Positions 27,301-40,381 of a DNA stretch of 64,000 nt are shown one piece after another; position 1 is the first letter of the stretch, and each line of letters opens with the position of its first letter. The notes beneath the pieces are model-generated. The model was given only the letters and a program-made list of their open reading frames with translations. It searched no databases and was not told where the DNA came from. A program made the position numbers and the translations under genes. This stretch comes from Dirofilaria immitis (lineage: Eukaryota > Nematoda > Chromadorea > Rhabditida > Onchocercidae), in contig JAKNDB010000103.1 of the NCBI GenBank assembly GCA_024305405.1, positions 1,054,001 to 1,118,000 on the forward strand. Direction: 5' to 3'.

Positions 27301-28688
27301 GATAAGTTCATATTATCAAATGAATATCATGCACTATTATTTCAGTGTCATATATGGCAATCCTAATTGTTTCTTTACTTTTTCGACGATATTTCAGACC
27401 GTTTCCCATCTTCCTCCTTTTTTGAGTTTAAAATTTTTTGTAATCAGAAATTTCTTCTGTTCATTGACAAACTTGCACTATTCAATCCTTCAAGACTACT
27501 TGATAACAAACGCTTATTAAAAATAGGCATATACTTCATTAATCTTCATCACGCATCTCGAATCATCTAACCATTACTATTTCTACGACCATTCTCAAAA
27601 TTTATTATTTATACATGCAAAGTCAATTTAGCATGGAAATGATAAATAAGATATTCAATCACCATTGCTTTTATAGTTAACAAGGAATTAAAATAATTAA
27701 GGCTGTATTTTCCATAAATGTACCTTTTCTTCACCAAAAAATATGTTTTCATAAAATCTTAAATTGACTGCCATATCTCTGAACCTTTTTGTCACCACTG
27801 TTTTTCATTTTTATTTTGCTATGAGAGGTCTATGCAAAGTGTATATAATTAATTCGCATTAAAAATGAAGAGATGTGAAAAAGCCCGAAAATTCATTGAT
27901 TTCCAATTTAAAGTTCCATAATCAAATTTTGAAGCTTGCAGATATATCATCTTAGTTTTTATTCGATTGATTGCTCACAAGTGTTTCGAAGAAGAAATAT
28001 CAATGATCAATTTTATTTGCCTGAGAAAAAACACCGGATTGTTGAAATAATTAAAACGGATGCGGAACTTTTAGTAATACTAATCAAATATGAAATTTGA
28101 GAAAATTTTATAAAAACTTAGATGTCAAATAATTTTTCTGGAAACTATCATTTTAAAGTATCACCTAACTAAGATTTGGAGAGCACAGTTATTCCAAAAT
28201 CTATAACTGAAACAAGAAAGTAAAAACTGAGACAAATACTAGTCGAGAACCACCAATCAAACAACATTATCGTTTAGAAAATGAGATGAGAGCCACAAAT
28301 AGTACTTAAAACATTAAATCCGGATGCACTTTATGTACAAAATATTTCTGAAAGGCATCGTTGACATGACATTATAAAAAGTTGTGTGCTATAGAAAGCC
28401 CTGTATATATCCCTTATTCTTGAAAGCTTGATCTAAATTTGAAGTAAATTAAGGAATTTCAACTAAAGATCGAGTTTGAGCATTTTCAAATCTGGAAAAA
28501 ATGAAAAGAAAAGAAATTTTCTCATAGATCAAATAAAAATAAAGGAAGCGTGGACGGTTGAACTTAGCTAACGAAGCAGCAAAAGTAAAAACAACCTACA
28601 ACATAAACTGGCAGTGGTAAGGTTATCGGATTAAAAGAATGAGCCTTAGCAATGGTATTATACGTACATACCTCTTTCTCTTATCCAT
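18386..28688 (-). CDS. Unrecognised large Pro/Gln/Ser-rich protein, downstream of dot-1
   Basis: I do not recognise this family. Exons (minus): 28672-28688 (ATG), 24949-25008, 24251-24376, 23991-24063, 23446-23563, 23061-23179, 22546-22817, 22115-22327, 21847-21969, 21526-21604, 20918-21441, 19487-20780, 18822-19162, 18386-18455. Phases agree across nearly all junctions. Order: basic N-terminus (MDKRKR), TRPFRIPRRR, a short helical stretch (LEKNVHTIEKAKKELE), a Ser/Lys region with KPGELFDRILDSMVNPPKER, a conserved-looking block (CYAFMQREGLMERLLGHKML), poly-Pro segments, a helix (LIAEMAELTKLPHNQLAECL), a long Pro/Ala then Gln/Ser/Asn-rich exon, and an Arg/Pro-rich C-terminus (PLRPLPPGMRPLDRHFC). 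Several one-base shifts are needed, for example 21436-21439, 20142-20148, 19634-19637, 19099-19102 and 18901-18906. Composition suggests a nuclear or RNA-associated protein; that is inference. The first intron is about 3.66 kb. Confidence 0.6.
23282..23307. repeat. Perfect 26-bp palindrome in an intron
   Basis: AATTTTGATAAAA followed directly by its exact reverse complement, in the intron between exons 23446-23563 and 23061-23179 of the unrecognised gene. Confidence 0.85.
23347..23432. repeat. Tandem intronic duplication, two diverged copies of about 40-48 bp
   Basis: 23347-23384 and 23385-23432 share AAGCCA(C)ATAT...TGACA(A/C)AATATTTTAATTA...AATCA. The second copy carries an inner ATTAGTTTTA expansion. 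Confidence 0.75.
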
Positions 28689-28702
28689 TTCACTTATTTG
28701 AC

Positions 28703-28705
28703 TCT
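28703..28705 (-). promoter_or_regulatory. Candidate spliced-leader trans-splice acceptor
   Basis: On the minus strand TTCATTTCAG precedes AGTCAAATAAGTGAA and then an ATG at 28688. This places a gene start about 220 bp after the dot-1 stop, the usual intercistronic distance for nematode operons, where downstream messages are freed by SL trans-splicing. It could instead be an ordinary acceptor of an extra dot-1 exon, although phases do not match the last good dot-1 exon. Confidence 0.5.
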
Positions 28706-28924
28706 GAAATGAAGTTTCCAAATGAAAATATTACTACATTCTCTTCATCAAAAAGTAACAATTTGTCAAACTTTGCACTTTTCTTTTTCCTTCCAATAAA
28801 TCAGTTATAAATAACATGAACTGCTTCTATTGAAATAGTTATTTCTGCAAATTTTGTTCCAAACTTCTTCCTTGATTTTTCTTCAGCTCAATTCTTTAGA
28901 AATCCACTAATCCACAATAATATA

Positions 28925-31900
28925 TCACAGAAGCACATGTTTACTCATCAATAGAAGACCTGACACTGTTGGTGGATTCAATATTTTTGTTAACGTATAA
29001 GAAGCGGAACACGAAATTCGGACTTCACTCTCGCTTGTCATAGTTGTAGAAGCTGGGACACAAGGAAGTGCAGAAAGTTTTTCGGGTGACGGTAAAAGCG
29101 TTACAGGAGATGTCACGTCAGTTACGGAACGTACAATTCCCGGCACTACACCCTTTTCTTTACGCTTTTCACCTCGTGCCCGTCGTTCTTTCTCCGCACA
29201 TTTCGCTGCACTGTCTACCTGGAATGAAATATTTCTTCAATTGAAATTTATAACAATAAAAGCAGTTTAAAACTACTAACAACAATATATAAATATATTT
29301 ATAAGCTTTCCAATTCCTCATACGCCATAAACTTTTTCCCTTTTTCACAGCTACATCAAATAAAGGAAATGTGATATTTCCAAGTTTGGGATAATTCTGA
29401 ATTAGAGAGATAAATGAACAGAATTAAAAAAATTAAATTTAGAAAATCTGACTGATAATGAAATCTTACTTCTAAGGCTTTAGCGACAATATCTTGAATT
29501 TTCCGTTCCATTTCCTCATCTTCTTTTGGATCACTAAGCTGCTTATTGGATCCAGAAAGCGGTTTTTGGCGACGCCGTTCCGGATCTGTCGCTGTCGTGA
29601 GCGCTTCAATGGAGTGGCACCAACAGAAAGAGAAGTTAAGGTCGATTGAGTGGAAGAATGATGGTGCCCGAAACCGCCTGAAAAACATATTGTTTGAATT
29701 TTACTTTTAGTATTATTTTTCCAAAGCGGAAATGCAACTTTTCCGATCAATATCGGAAAGGGTAATCCATTCATCTTCTGCTTCATTTTTCTGGATCTCT
29801 GAGCGTATTAAATATTTCACCACCTGGAGCGGATGAGAATGTCAGGACAGCACTATCCGACTGTGGCGACAGTAGACCGTCTTGTGCTGATGCTCCATGA
29901 TTACTAACATCTGCGGTAATGTTTCCGATTACATCGCTCTGAAAATATTTTCATCCAACGAATATGCCACTTATTTAGGCGTAGAATAATGGACTTCCGT
30001 AAAAATTATATGACATAACACATAAATCCTCTCTTATTTTATATTAAATCTGCTTAGATTTCTGGGAATAAGCAAACTTCATGCGACTCACATAATATAT
30101 CTAAAATATCAGTAATGAAAACAAATCTGACCTTATCTGCAAGTTGTGTCACTCGATTCAATAAATTTTTATTGTGTGCAGTCAAAGCTTGGAAGTTTTC
30201 AGCAAGTACTAGGGAATTGGCAGCACAAAGCGAATTTAACAACTGAGTGTTGGCATTTGAAAGAACGGCAGTATTATTCGCATTTTGGTAGATTCCAATT
30301 CTTCGCGTCGACGTACTTTAATTTCCAACTGCTGATTTGACATCTCCAATGCAGTAATTTCACTTTCCAGAGCCGCACATTCTGCCTTGAAAATCACGCT
30401 ACATTAGTATGACTAAGAAAAAAGTTTAAAAGTGCAGAATGAAATGCACATATTTTAGAGCGCTGAATCAAAGAATTCATACAATGAAGATATAGTGCTA
30501 AAATTTTGGCTATATTGCCATTTTTCTGATCTCATGCCTCAAAAATATTCCGATATGAATTTATTTTATTTAATACCGAATACCGAATATCAACTTCCTA
30601 ACGAATTTTTCCAATTTAAAACTTACCGTAATCTTTTTGTGATGTGCGACGATTTCTTTTGCATTTTCCAGTAACAAACTTGGTGTGGATGCCTCAATAC
30701 CTAGCTCTTCAATTCGTGCATAAAAACAGTTCATACCCGATGAGCGCAAATTTGTTATTTGTTTTGTTATAGCATCAATCCGAGATCGCAGCAGATTCCG
30801 GTACGACTGAAATCATTTTTGAGATTTAAATGAATCGCTATTTAATTCTAACTTGCAAAGTTTGAGTCTAATGTAAACATATCAACAAACCTTTTGCAAT
30901 TCAATTTGGGCTCTGATATCGTCTGCGAAATTCTCTGTGTTCATCTTTTCCAATTGTGCTTCGAACATAATGCGCATCGATTCTGAAATTTAGGGAACTT
31001 TTGAAGACTTTAGCGACTAAAAATATGAATTACAACTTCCTTATTAATTATAAACTTATTAATCTTTACTTATTAATTATAAACTCTATATAACTTCCTT
31101 TACAAATGTGTGAATTCTTAAATAAAAAGAACTAATATTTTGTGAGAACGAAATCATAAAAACATAACTGAATTGAGAAATAAAAAGAGAACTGAAAATG
31201 AAAACAAGAAAAGTCAATAATAAAGACATTTATCTTGGTCTTAAGTTGTATTCGATACTTCGACAAATGTGATGCATCAGTTATAAGTAATAATTAACTA
31301 AAGACTTATTTTTTAGCACTCAAAATTTTTTTAATATACTGTTGATAAAACATTTAAAACGTATTAGAACCGCAGAAAAATCCACAAAAGTCAGTCAAAT
31401 ACTAGCATAACTTTCATGCAGTAATCATTGCTTAAAAATGAAATGATCAACTAGTTCCAGTCAATAATTGCAAGTGAAAAAAATGAAATAACTATGGAAA
31501 AAAGAAAAAAGCTGTCTAACTTGAACTATTCATTATTTTTAGTAATGACTATTTATATATTTAATTATCCATATATCAGAATAATGCTTACCAAGCATCT
31601 GATTCAATGCCGGATATTTACTTTGTTGCAGCAGTAATTCCGGTTTATTTTCTATCGTTGCAATAGCAGCATCATCTCCTACTGCCCGATCCAATACATC
31701 CCGATCCATCATTGCTGGATGTGAAATATCTGATACGTATACTAGTGATGGATCACGCACCGGTGATGCAGTATGAGTGGTTGCTGTACGAGTCATACGA
31801 TGCATCAAATCGATTGCCTCCCGTGTTTCATCATCAGCAAAGGCCTGAAGTTTTTCAAAAATTGGTAGAAAAAGCTAAGAATTTGTATCTTCTCTATAGT

Positions 31901-34900
31901 ATAAAATAGCATATAAATACAAATAAAATACACGCACATACATACATATATATATATATATCTGCACAGACATACAGTTTTATACGCAAGTTTATCATGA
32001 ATGAAGAGATGGAAAACAAACAAACAAACACTTATACACACAGAGTGCAACACAGTTCCTGTTGCTAACGATTCAATTTCAATGCTCTTTGCCTTTCCGA
32101 AAAAGTTCAACATAATCATATTGTTTAGATGAAAAAAGATAAACAAGCTCAAAAATGATTATAAAATTTGTGTATCTCCCATCTCTTTTCCTAACAGTTA
32201 CATATATCAATCTATTTTTTATTTTATTTTTGAAAAAAAAAGAGTAACGAAGAAATGACCAGATCACAATCAAAATTGATTAACTGATAAATCAAATAGA
32301 CGAATTGAGTGAATGAACAAACATTTTAATGATAGATAAATCACTAAATTTTTTATCGATTAATCGACGGCTCGATGATCAAATGATACTGACTGGAATT
32401 GCATAATTTGATTTATTAAGTCAGCAAGCAACTAATGGATAGAGGGAATGCCATTCTATACTTTTAACAATAGAATACATTATAGGTAAGACGCTGTCAC
32501 TTTACTAACAATTTTCTTCTAATAATTGCATTTTATTCCGGATAAATCATCAGAGTTAAGATTGCTGAAAATTTTCTCGTCAATTTAAAAAAGGATGGTA
32601 TATTTTGTACTATTCCTTTTTAACACTAGGATACACATGAATCTTTTCAGACTACAAAACATTAGTTTTAAAATCCTACACTAATCTGTATTTACGGCAT
32701 AAATTAGTTTCAACTTACTAACAAACTTCTCATCGAAAAAAATGAACTCAGTATTTGCAAAAATGCATATTCTAATTCAGATCAGATAATTATTTCAGTT
32801 GGTGTATTTTAAAACTTTTTTCACTCTTTATGTTCCTTATTTTTCTCTCGATTTTACATTTCTGACTGAATTTTTTTTTGTAGTAATTTGAATTCTGATC
32901 TAAAGATGTATTTGAAATCATAAGAGTATTCGTCTGACTTATGAATTTATGCTTTTAAAAGATTCTGAGAAAGGTATACAAGTCACATACTGAAATAGAG
33001 CATAGAGAATTTTTCTAAAATTGAACAAAAACAGGAAATTAAAAAACAACAAGAAATTTATTTTCCGCTTAATTTTTTGAGTTAGAAATATGAATTTATC
33101 CATTTCACTATAAAACGAATCAATTTCTATTTGTGAAAATAATCCACGAAATGGTGCTCATGAGATAGTAAAATTGTACGCAAAAAGTTGCATTCAATCT
33201 TCTGATTTTCGCTAATATAAGATAAGAAACTACTCATGTGTCAGATAATTTGGAAAAAATTTTTAAAAAGTTTTGGCAGAATACATCAAAATATTTAGAC
33301 CAAATATGAATTCGGACGTAATTTATATGTTCATTCTATTACCATCTCACAAACGACAAGCTGAAATTTCCGAAACTTTAGATAAACAACAAGAACTAAT
33401 TTTCCATGAACACTGCAAAACTTTTCATCTTTTTTTAAAAAAGAGATTCATTATTATTTTTACAAAAATTTTAACTATTACAAAGATTTCAGAAAAAACT
33501 CAGCCAATTTCACACTGAACTCTGATGCGCTCATAAGGAATGGAGAAAATAAAAGGGAAGAGAAAAAGTGATTTCAAAAAGTTAAAAAATGATTTTACAA
33601 CCGAAAAAACCGAAATGAAAAAGTTGTAATAAGGAATTCATCAAGTTAATATATATGAACTACTCCTAATTACTAGAAGCTGTTGTTAACATACAGCAAT
33701 GAAGGCAATTTTTAACTGGACAAAAATATGTACCATTCACAAATTGCTTACCTCAAGTGGAAAAATATTCAGATAAATTCATCATCTAGTCTATTTTAAG
33801 TTATCGCAACTTAGTTTTCAGTCGTAAATTTACAATTTAAAGCACGCTTTAATATTTTTGACCTGTGTATCCTCATAGTTCAGAGATCGCAAGATTTTTC
33901 TCTTTGCTTTTTCCTCAAGAAATGTAAAAATATATTTAACCTTGTTAGCAACAGGTACTTTACGAGGTCGACCACGTTGTCCAGTTTTACGAATTTTTCT
34001 CGATGGAGCATAATCATAATCCGGTGTTGGCCATTTCGAACTACGAATTGCTAAAGCATTCTCTGCTGAAGCTGATGTAGTCGTACGCTGACCTTTTGTT
34101 TTCGTTGAACAATATTCTTGCCACTTGCGACGAGTTGTTGGACCAGTACTAAAATGCATTATTAAAGACAATATATAACCAAAAAGAACAAGATAAGTAT
34201 ATTATTCAGAGAGGTCCATATATATATCTCAAGAGAGTTGGAACTTAAACGAATCTATTTGATGTAATATGCATTATTACCATTAGTTGATATCAAATCA
34301 GTATTCACTGGCAGTTGGTAATTTAAGCATTATTCAACATATGGTTTCGTTACGAGATCTTAATTTATGTCAAGCATTAAGATTTGTGTGTAGATTTTGT
34401 TAAGTTAATCGATAAATAATTCAATAACTTTAAATATCAGATTCACAATTTCAGTCTGAACTAGCATAATAAAACTTACGCATAATCATCATCATCCGAA
34501 AGATCCGAATTCGGACGCTTATTATTCCTGCTTAATGGTGTTGGACTTCGTTCATGATATGTTGGTGTGCGACTTCTACTAACAGTTGGTGTAACACCAC
34601 GGCGACCAGCCAATGTAGAGATTATTTGGTAATGATGCGCTAGATTCTCGGCTCCAGCACCGGAAACTATCGCGAGATGTTTTGCTTGACGTTGATGACC
34701 GCCTACTACCATCGGAACCGTTGTGCTGTTTCAATGCAGGATTTCGTTGTGAGAGAAAATATTTTTCTAACTAAAACGTACTTCATTTATTACCTCATCT
34801 CATGTTTTCTGAAAATACAGACTAAATACTTCACATTAAATCGATTAAAAAATAAAAAGAGGCTTATTGCAGGCTAAATTTCGCTAGGCAACTTTTAGAA

Positions 34901-37900
34901 AACCAAAAAAATGAAGAGTTTATGAAAACAAATGATATCATCATCGAATGGAAAAAAATTAATATTTATATGTACACCTTAGCACATTTTGTTAGCTTAA
35001 GAATGCAATATTTGGGTTTTATTGACTTACTTTAGCTCGATTGATGATATGATGGTAATATGCAACGTAGTTACTCGTCCAAGAACAGGCATTCTCACAC
35101 TGTGCCATTTCGAAAACGTCCAAAATTGCTGATATATCTAAAAAATTAGTGTAGAGTTAGTTTTTAGTCATAATTAGCAACATTAACTACTATTTTCATG
35201 AACACATAGTTCAATGATTAAACTTTGTTTCAAATTTGATATGTTGTAATGATACTTCACAGGGTTTGAAAATTGATTTCTGTTCCAAAAAAAAAAAAAA
35301 AACAAAGAAAGCACAAGTTGAACCACTATTAACGATGTTCGTATTTGTAAGTCGATATGTTAAATTAATTCCAAGTCAATGAATAAGACTGTTTTTTCAC
35401 TAATATATTTAAAAAACATCACATTTCTGTTGCAGAAGATAGATAGCTAAACTTTTGAATCACATAATCAAATATGACTGAACGCACTTCATGATTCGTA
35501 ATGAATGGAAAAGAAAATTTATACCATTCAAATGCCTATCTGTAATCGTTCGATTCGGCAGGCCATAAGGTTTAGTTGAAATGATCCGTGTTCCATCTTT
35601 AAGCTCACTCAAAAGCTCTCTTAAAAAGCAAATATTCAACATACACATAAAAATCGAAAATAATTCGTTTAAACATTTTTTCGATTTTTCTGATTTCTAA
35701 TCCTGATTACTACAATTCGAAATTCTTTAGACCTCCAATATAGGCACTAATTAAAAGATGTTTTACTCAAACTTCAAAATTTCCAATTCACCTCAATTCT
35801 AACTTTAGCATCATTGAAAACCCATAATCACTTATGAAATAATACAAAATATGGCAAGATTACAACAGACCTTTTATACGAGTTTCTAGTTCTGCTGTAA
35901 ATGCGAAATTATTGATCAAAATGATTGTTGCTTCTTTGGTAATTAGGTCACGAAATTTCTCATCTAAGAAATCTCCTTTATGCAACTCAAATGGTCTAAA
36001 TTTTTGCCATACCATTTCATCCATCTAAAAGCAGTAAAAACTTGAAATCATATGCAACCAGTTGTCTTTTCTCTCTAAAAAACTATCAAAATCAAAATAA
36101 TTGTAGTTCTTCATGCATTATTATATCTTGAAATATCCTGCAATTGATCCCTTATATAAGGGATCCGATAAACAATAATTCACTTTTTAAATTCAACTGA
36201 AAGATTTTGGGCATAGCGATTTGGCAATGAGGCAATTTCTATGCCAATTGCTTTTCTTATTTTAGAACCGCCGGCCATGTGAATAACCAATTGACCAACT
36301 CCACTTCCAAGATCAACGAAAACATCCCGATCCTGAAACAATACCATTATGAGTTATAAATATTAAAACAATTTCTTTCTCTGTTAACATATTTTTGGTG
36401 GCATAAATAGACTAATGAAGTATCAATTTCGAAAACAAAAATAATGATTGGTATAGCAACAAAATAGATTGCGCACATAAATAAGAAACAAAGAAAAGAG
36501 TAATCCAAAACTAGAACTACTTACTACCTTATTCTACAACAAATAATCCTTTAATTAAAACCGAAACAGATAATTAATACCAATTCCGCGAAAAATGGAA
36601 AACCAAAGACCAGAAAAAGCATGACTTAGTTATTATTACAAGACGTATGTACTTTTTAGGAACATTGGTGAGAAAAATTTCGGTTTCCACTATTTCAAAA
36701 ACAAAAGAAAAACAAGCAAACAAAAGCCAAAAGCACAACGAGCACTCAGAATGCAAACTGGAAATCCCAAAAGGCATTCAATTATGACCTAATTCAGTCC
36801 ATTTAAATATTTCACAAACCTTTGGTATAATTTCTTGAATGATCATTTGCATTCGATCAAATGACGTTTCACCATAGGTTTGTGATGAGAATGCTTTATA
36901 ATGATTATTTAAAAGATGCACATTGTCTACAGCACGATTGTATGCTCTTGTACAGATTTGCCTTAGTAGCACTGGATTTGCTCGTTCTGCTGACCAAATT
37001 TCACCACCTGGTTTCGTTGCACCTTTCCACTATAAATTTAGAAGACTGATTAATGGACAAAAGAAACTATTCTAAAATGAATTTATCCAAAATTAATATA
37101 GCTAGAGCCACTTGGCATTTAGCGAAACGATACTACAGTTTAACGCTCCACAAAAACCTATTTTGAAAAAGAAAAAACTGGGAAAGCAATACGCTCAAAA
37201 CGTCATAGTAGCTGATACAACGAGACCTATACTAAATTTTATCGAACTGAAAGAGAATAAGATAGCGAATTATTCCATGTATGCTCAGCTGAATCAGGCA
37301 AGCATCACGAATCAATCTAGAAAAACATAATTTTTTATTCTTACTTTTTGAAAGCGGGAATTTGGGAAAGAGGAGATGAAATTAAAAGTCTAACCAGCTG
37401 GGTAAATGTTGGGCAAGTCTTGTTGAAGGCATCCAACAGTGCCGACATTTGTTGAAAGCTGAAATGATAACTTGACATGTTTCATAAGTCTTTTTCCGAA
37501 AAGAAGTTTTGGAAAATCCTAAAATACTTTAATATTCAATTTCAAAATTAATTTTTATTGAAGTTAAGTGACATTTATATTTTATAAATTTTTGAGTGGA
37601 ATCAAACGAAAAATAACTTACTCCCGTTTATCAATTGTATCAAGATTCATTCCACAATGCTGTCTTAAAATGAAATTAAGTTCAGGGAATGATGAAAGCG
37701 CATTTCTGGAATGCATTAAATATGAGAATGAACTAAATTATTATAAGTTATTCTACCCATTTTTACTACAGTTTTAACTTGGAATTTACTAAGCATATTC
37801 TTTATATATCAGCGTGCAATCCGGAAATTTTCAATGATTCGAGAAACAATTCAAAGTCTTTCATATAAAAATGTGACATCGCCGAATCATCCAACGATGT

Positions 37901-38173
37901 TTTATTTGATTTTGAAAAAAGTTACCTTACAACATCTAGAATTTCTTGTCCTTCGCTATAGCCAGAAACTTCTCTTAATGGCCAAATGAAAGTAAGTGGT
38001 TCACCACCAAGTGGGCTCGCTAGTTTTAACTGTACCCGTTGTTCTTTGAGACAAACCGGACTTGCCGATAGCTTCGAACGGCTCGATGACCGAGATGAGG
38101 TAGATTCTTCAGAGTATTTGGACGTGGACGGATCCGGATCATGACCTGTTGAATCTTTTTCCTCTTCGCTCAT
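28925..38173 (-). CDS. dot-1: DOT1-type histone H3 lysine-79 methyltransferase
   Basis: DOT1 methylates H3K79 within nucleosomes using S-adenosylmethionine. Exons (minus): 37926-38173, 37622-37705, 37395-37458, 36820-37029, 36184-36332, 35871-36024, 35525-35617, 35031-35137, 34480-34725, 33941-34148, 31592-31844, 30891-30982, 30627-30806, 30132-30385, 29821-29938, 29470-29677, 28925-29218. The catalytic core shows TYGETSFDRM, the SAM-binding VDLGSGVGQ (exon 36184-36332), WMKWYGKK, a NNFAF motif and DGTRIISTKPYGL, in the order of human DOT1L. An AT-hook-like RGRPRK lies in 33941-34148. Coiled-coil exons follow at 30132-30982, then a Lys/Glu-rich tail (CAEKERRARGEKRKEK). Single-base corrections near 36001-36005, 34665, 30283-30286 and 29595 give about 988 residues, with N-terminal catalytic placement as in DOT1L. 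Confidence 0.9.
31921..32042. repeat. Simple-sequence region, (TA)n and (CAAA)n tracts
   Basis: ACATACATACATATATATATATATAT near 31938-31961 and CAAACAAACAAACA near 32017-32030, in the 2.1 kb dot-1 intron 31845-33940. The rest of that intron is AT-rich with nothing else evident. Confidence 0.8.
36146..36165. repeat. Perfect 20-bp palindrome in a dot-1 intron
   Basis: GATCCCTTAT followed by ATAAGGGATC, exact self-complementarity, located between the two SAM-domain exons of dot-1 and about 20 bp from a donor site. Confidence 0.85.
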
Positions 38174-38452
38174 TATTACCGGATTTTCTGTATACTTTCT
38201 AGCTTCGTCTCAATAGGAATAATCACAAGAGAGTTGAAATATTGGCTGCGAAATGATATATCCACAAGTAGAATGTAACTCACTTGTTCAGCTAATAAAG
38301 TACACATCGTCCACGCGAACTTTCATTTTTAACAATCTAAAAAATAAAATCATGATTCCTGAAAATTTATTTTACGGTTCAAAAATCACGCGAAATTGCA
38401 AATTTAAGATATAATTATGCGATCCTCACAAATCTGTTTTATAAAATAAATT

Positions 38453-38498
38453 TTGAAATCGTAGTTCAGCATACCGTCCTGCTGAACTACGATTTCAA
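38453..38498. repeat. Perfect inverted repeat, 19-bp stem with 8-nt loop
   Basis: Arms 38453-38471 and 38480-38498 are exact reverse complements (TTGAAATCGTAGTTCAGCA on the left), with loop TACCGTCC. It lies about 280 bp upstream of the dot-1 start codon. Confidence 0.9.
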
Positions 38499-40381
38499 CG
38501 ACTAAATTAATTCGATGATATCATGATTCGAATGATGTATGTTGGATCATAGCTGAAAAAGAGCGACTGAAAGAGATGAAAACAGATGCATGTTCATCAA
38601 TCTAGTCTCGAGATACGATTGAAGAATAGGAATACCGACCGAAAACCTTGAACGGTGCGATTTTCTCAGAAGAAATGCTCAGAATATATTAAGAAAGATA
38701 TAAAATGGAATAAACCTAAAAACTTACTTCCTGAATGATTTAATTAATTATATACTGCAAATTTATAGTGGTCTACATCTATTTGCTAACTTTTTATCAA
38801 CATCTCTAATAGGTTTACGACCATAAAAATGAGCTATCTTCTGCGCCAAAAACTTCTTTCGAATAATCAGTTAAAGGAATTCAACATAACTCACAATACT
38901 ACCATAGTACTCAAACATCAATATTTAATCATTCTGAAATGCATAAATATTAAAATTCTTTCATTTAATTTCTCTTCCAATGGATATGAAAAAAAATCAT
39001 AAGAAATCGACCACATCGAGGGTATTTTCCTGGAAGTAAAATGTATGTTTCAGTGAATCGAAATGATTTTAAGGCTAGTAGTTTTATTTTTAGATCATTA
39101 GTTGATATGATTAGTAATAATTAGTGACAAAATAAAAATAAGCTAACATTCTTTTAAAATACAAATATCTTTGAAAGAACGAAATAATCATAGTCGTCGT
39201 TAAAACTATAACTTTTCTGCGAAAACAAAACGATATGAGAAATCTCTCATTTCCTATTCAATGAAATTACAACCTTATATTTTGTTAACTTTTTAAAGAG
39301 ACTGGATATACGGTGTCATAGAAAAAATAAAGAATAAAACATTTTCAAATTCTCGAAATAGCTGGTATGCATTTACAATGTCTTGATATAGGACTTGCAA
39401 TTCCTGGGAAAGCATTCGAGATAATATCCCAAAAAGAGAGAAGATAGAATAACAAAGTTAAAAATTGTTGTATGGAACCATACATTTATATTATCATTAT
39501 TGAATGATTTCTTATTTACTTTAATTTTTTAACAATTGTAAAATAACTGATATAAATCAGCTGAAAATTGAATTAGTCTAAAGTAAATCAAAAGTTAATA
39601 AGAGAAAAAAAGTCGAAAAAAGTTGTACAGAAAACATAAGTGCTGCAATAATCTATTAATATTCCAAAAATCTACCCTACCATCTTTCAATTTTATTATT
39701 GTTCCCTGAACTTCCAGTATAATCAGGATTTCCTAGTGCACAAACAGACATACAGAATAATCGTATGGTAAAATATTTTCACAAATATCAAATATTTCAT
39801 CTTCCTCGGAAACATGAGAAATTTCCACGTAACTTACGTGAAAAATATGCAGGGATAATAAGTCCTTTAAAGCTTTAAATTTTTCAAAAGTTTCCAGTTA
39901 AAAAGACTGATGTCAGGAATGTTGAAGAAAATCCAAAAAAAAATGTGGAATGAGCATAAGGGCATATCTATCGATATACTAACAACAATAATCGAGAGAT
40001 AAGGTGAAAGGTCAACATGGATAAAATTCACGCAGTAAATAAATGAAAAAAAGGACGTGTAATTACATTTTACGTTAATAATAACCATGTGTGGCCGTCG
40101 GAAGAGTAAACAGTTCAAGCAAAAATTCATAATTAAGGCAAACGATGAGTAAAGTTCGAGAAAAATGACTGAGCAAAACTTTCCGTTCTAGCCGATCGAC
40201 ACTTCCTTCTTCAGCAAAAGGCCAAGTGCGAGATGAAAATCGACGTGTATGTCTCTGTCTGTGTGTATGTGACGGATTGACGAGACAGACATACACACAT
40301 AGAAAGGCAACACAAGGAAGCACAGCAATCAATGAAATTCAGTCTTCCTCTCTTGTTTGCACTACTCTCTGTGTGTTCATA

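Noticed and set aside
26781..27570. ORFs of 67-96 codons in the long first intron of the Pro-rich gene
   Set aside because: Rich in Ile, Phe, Asn and Lys as expected from AT-rich DNA; no coherent exon structure.
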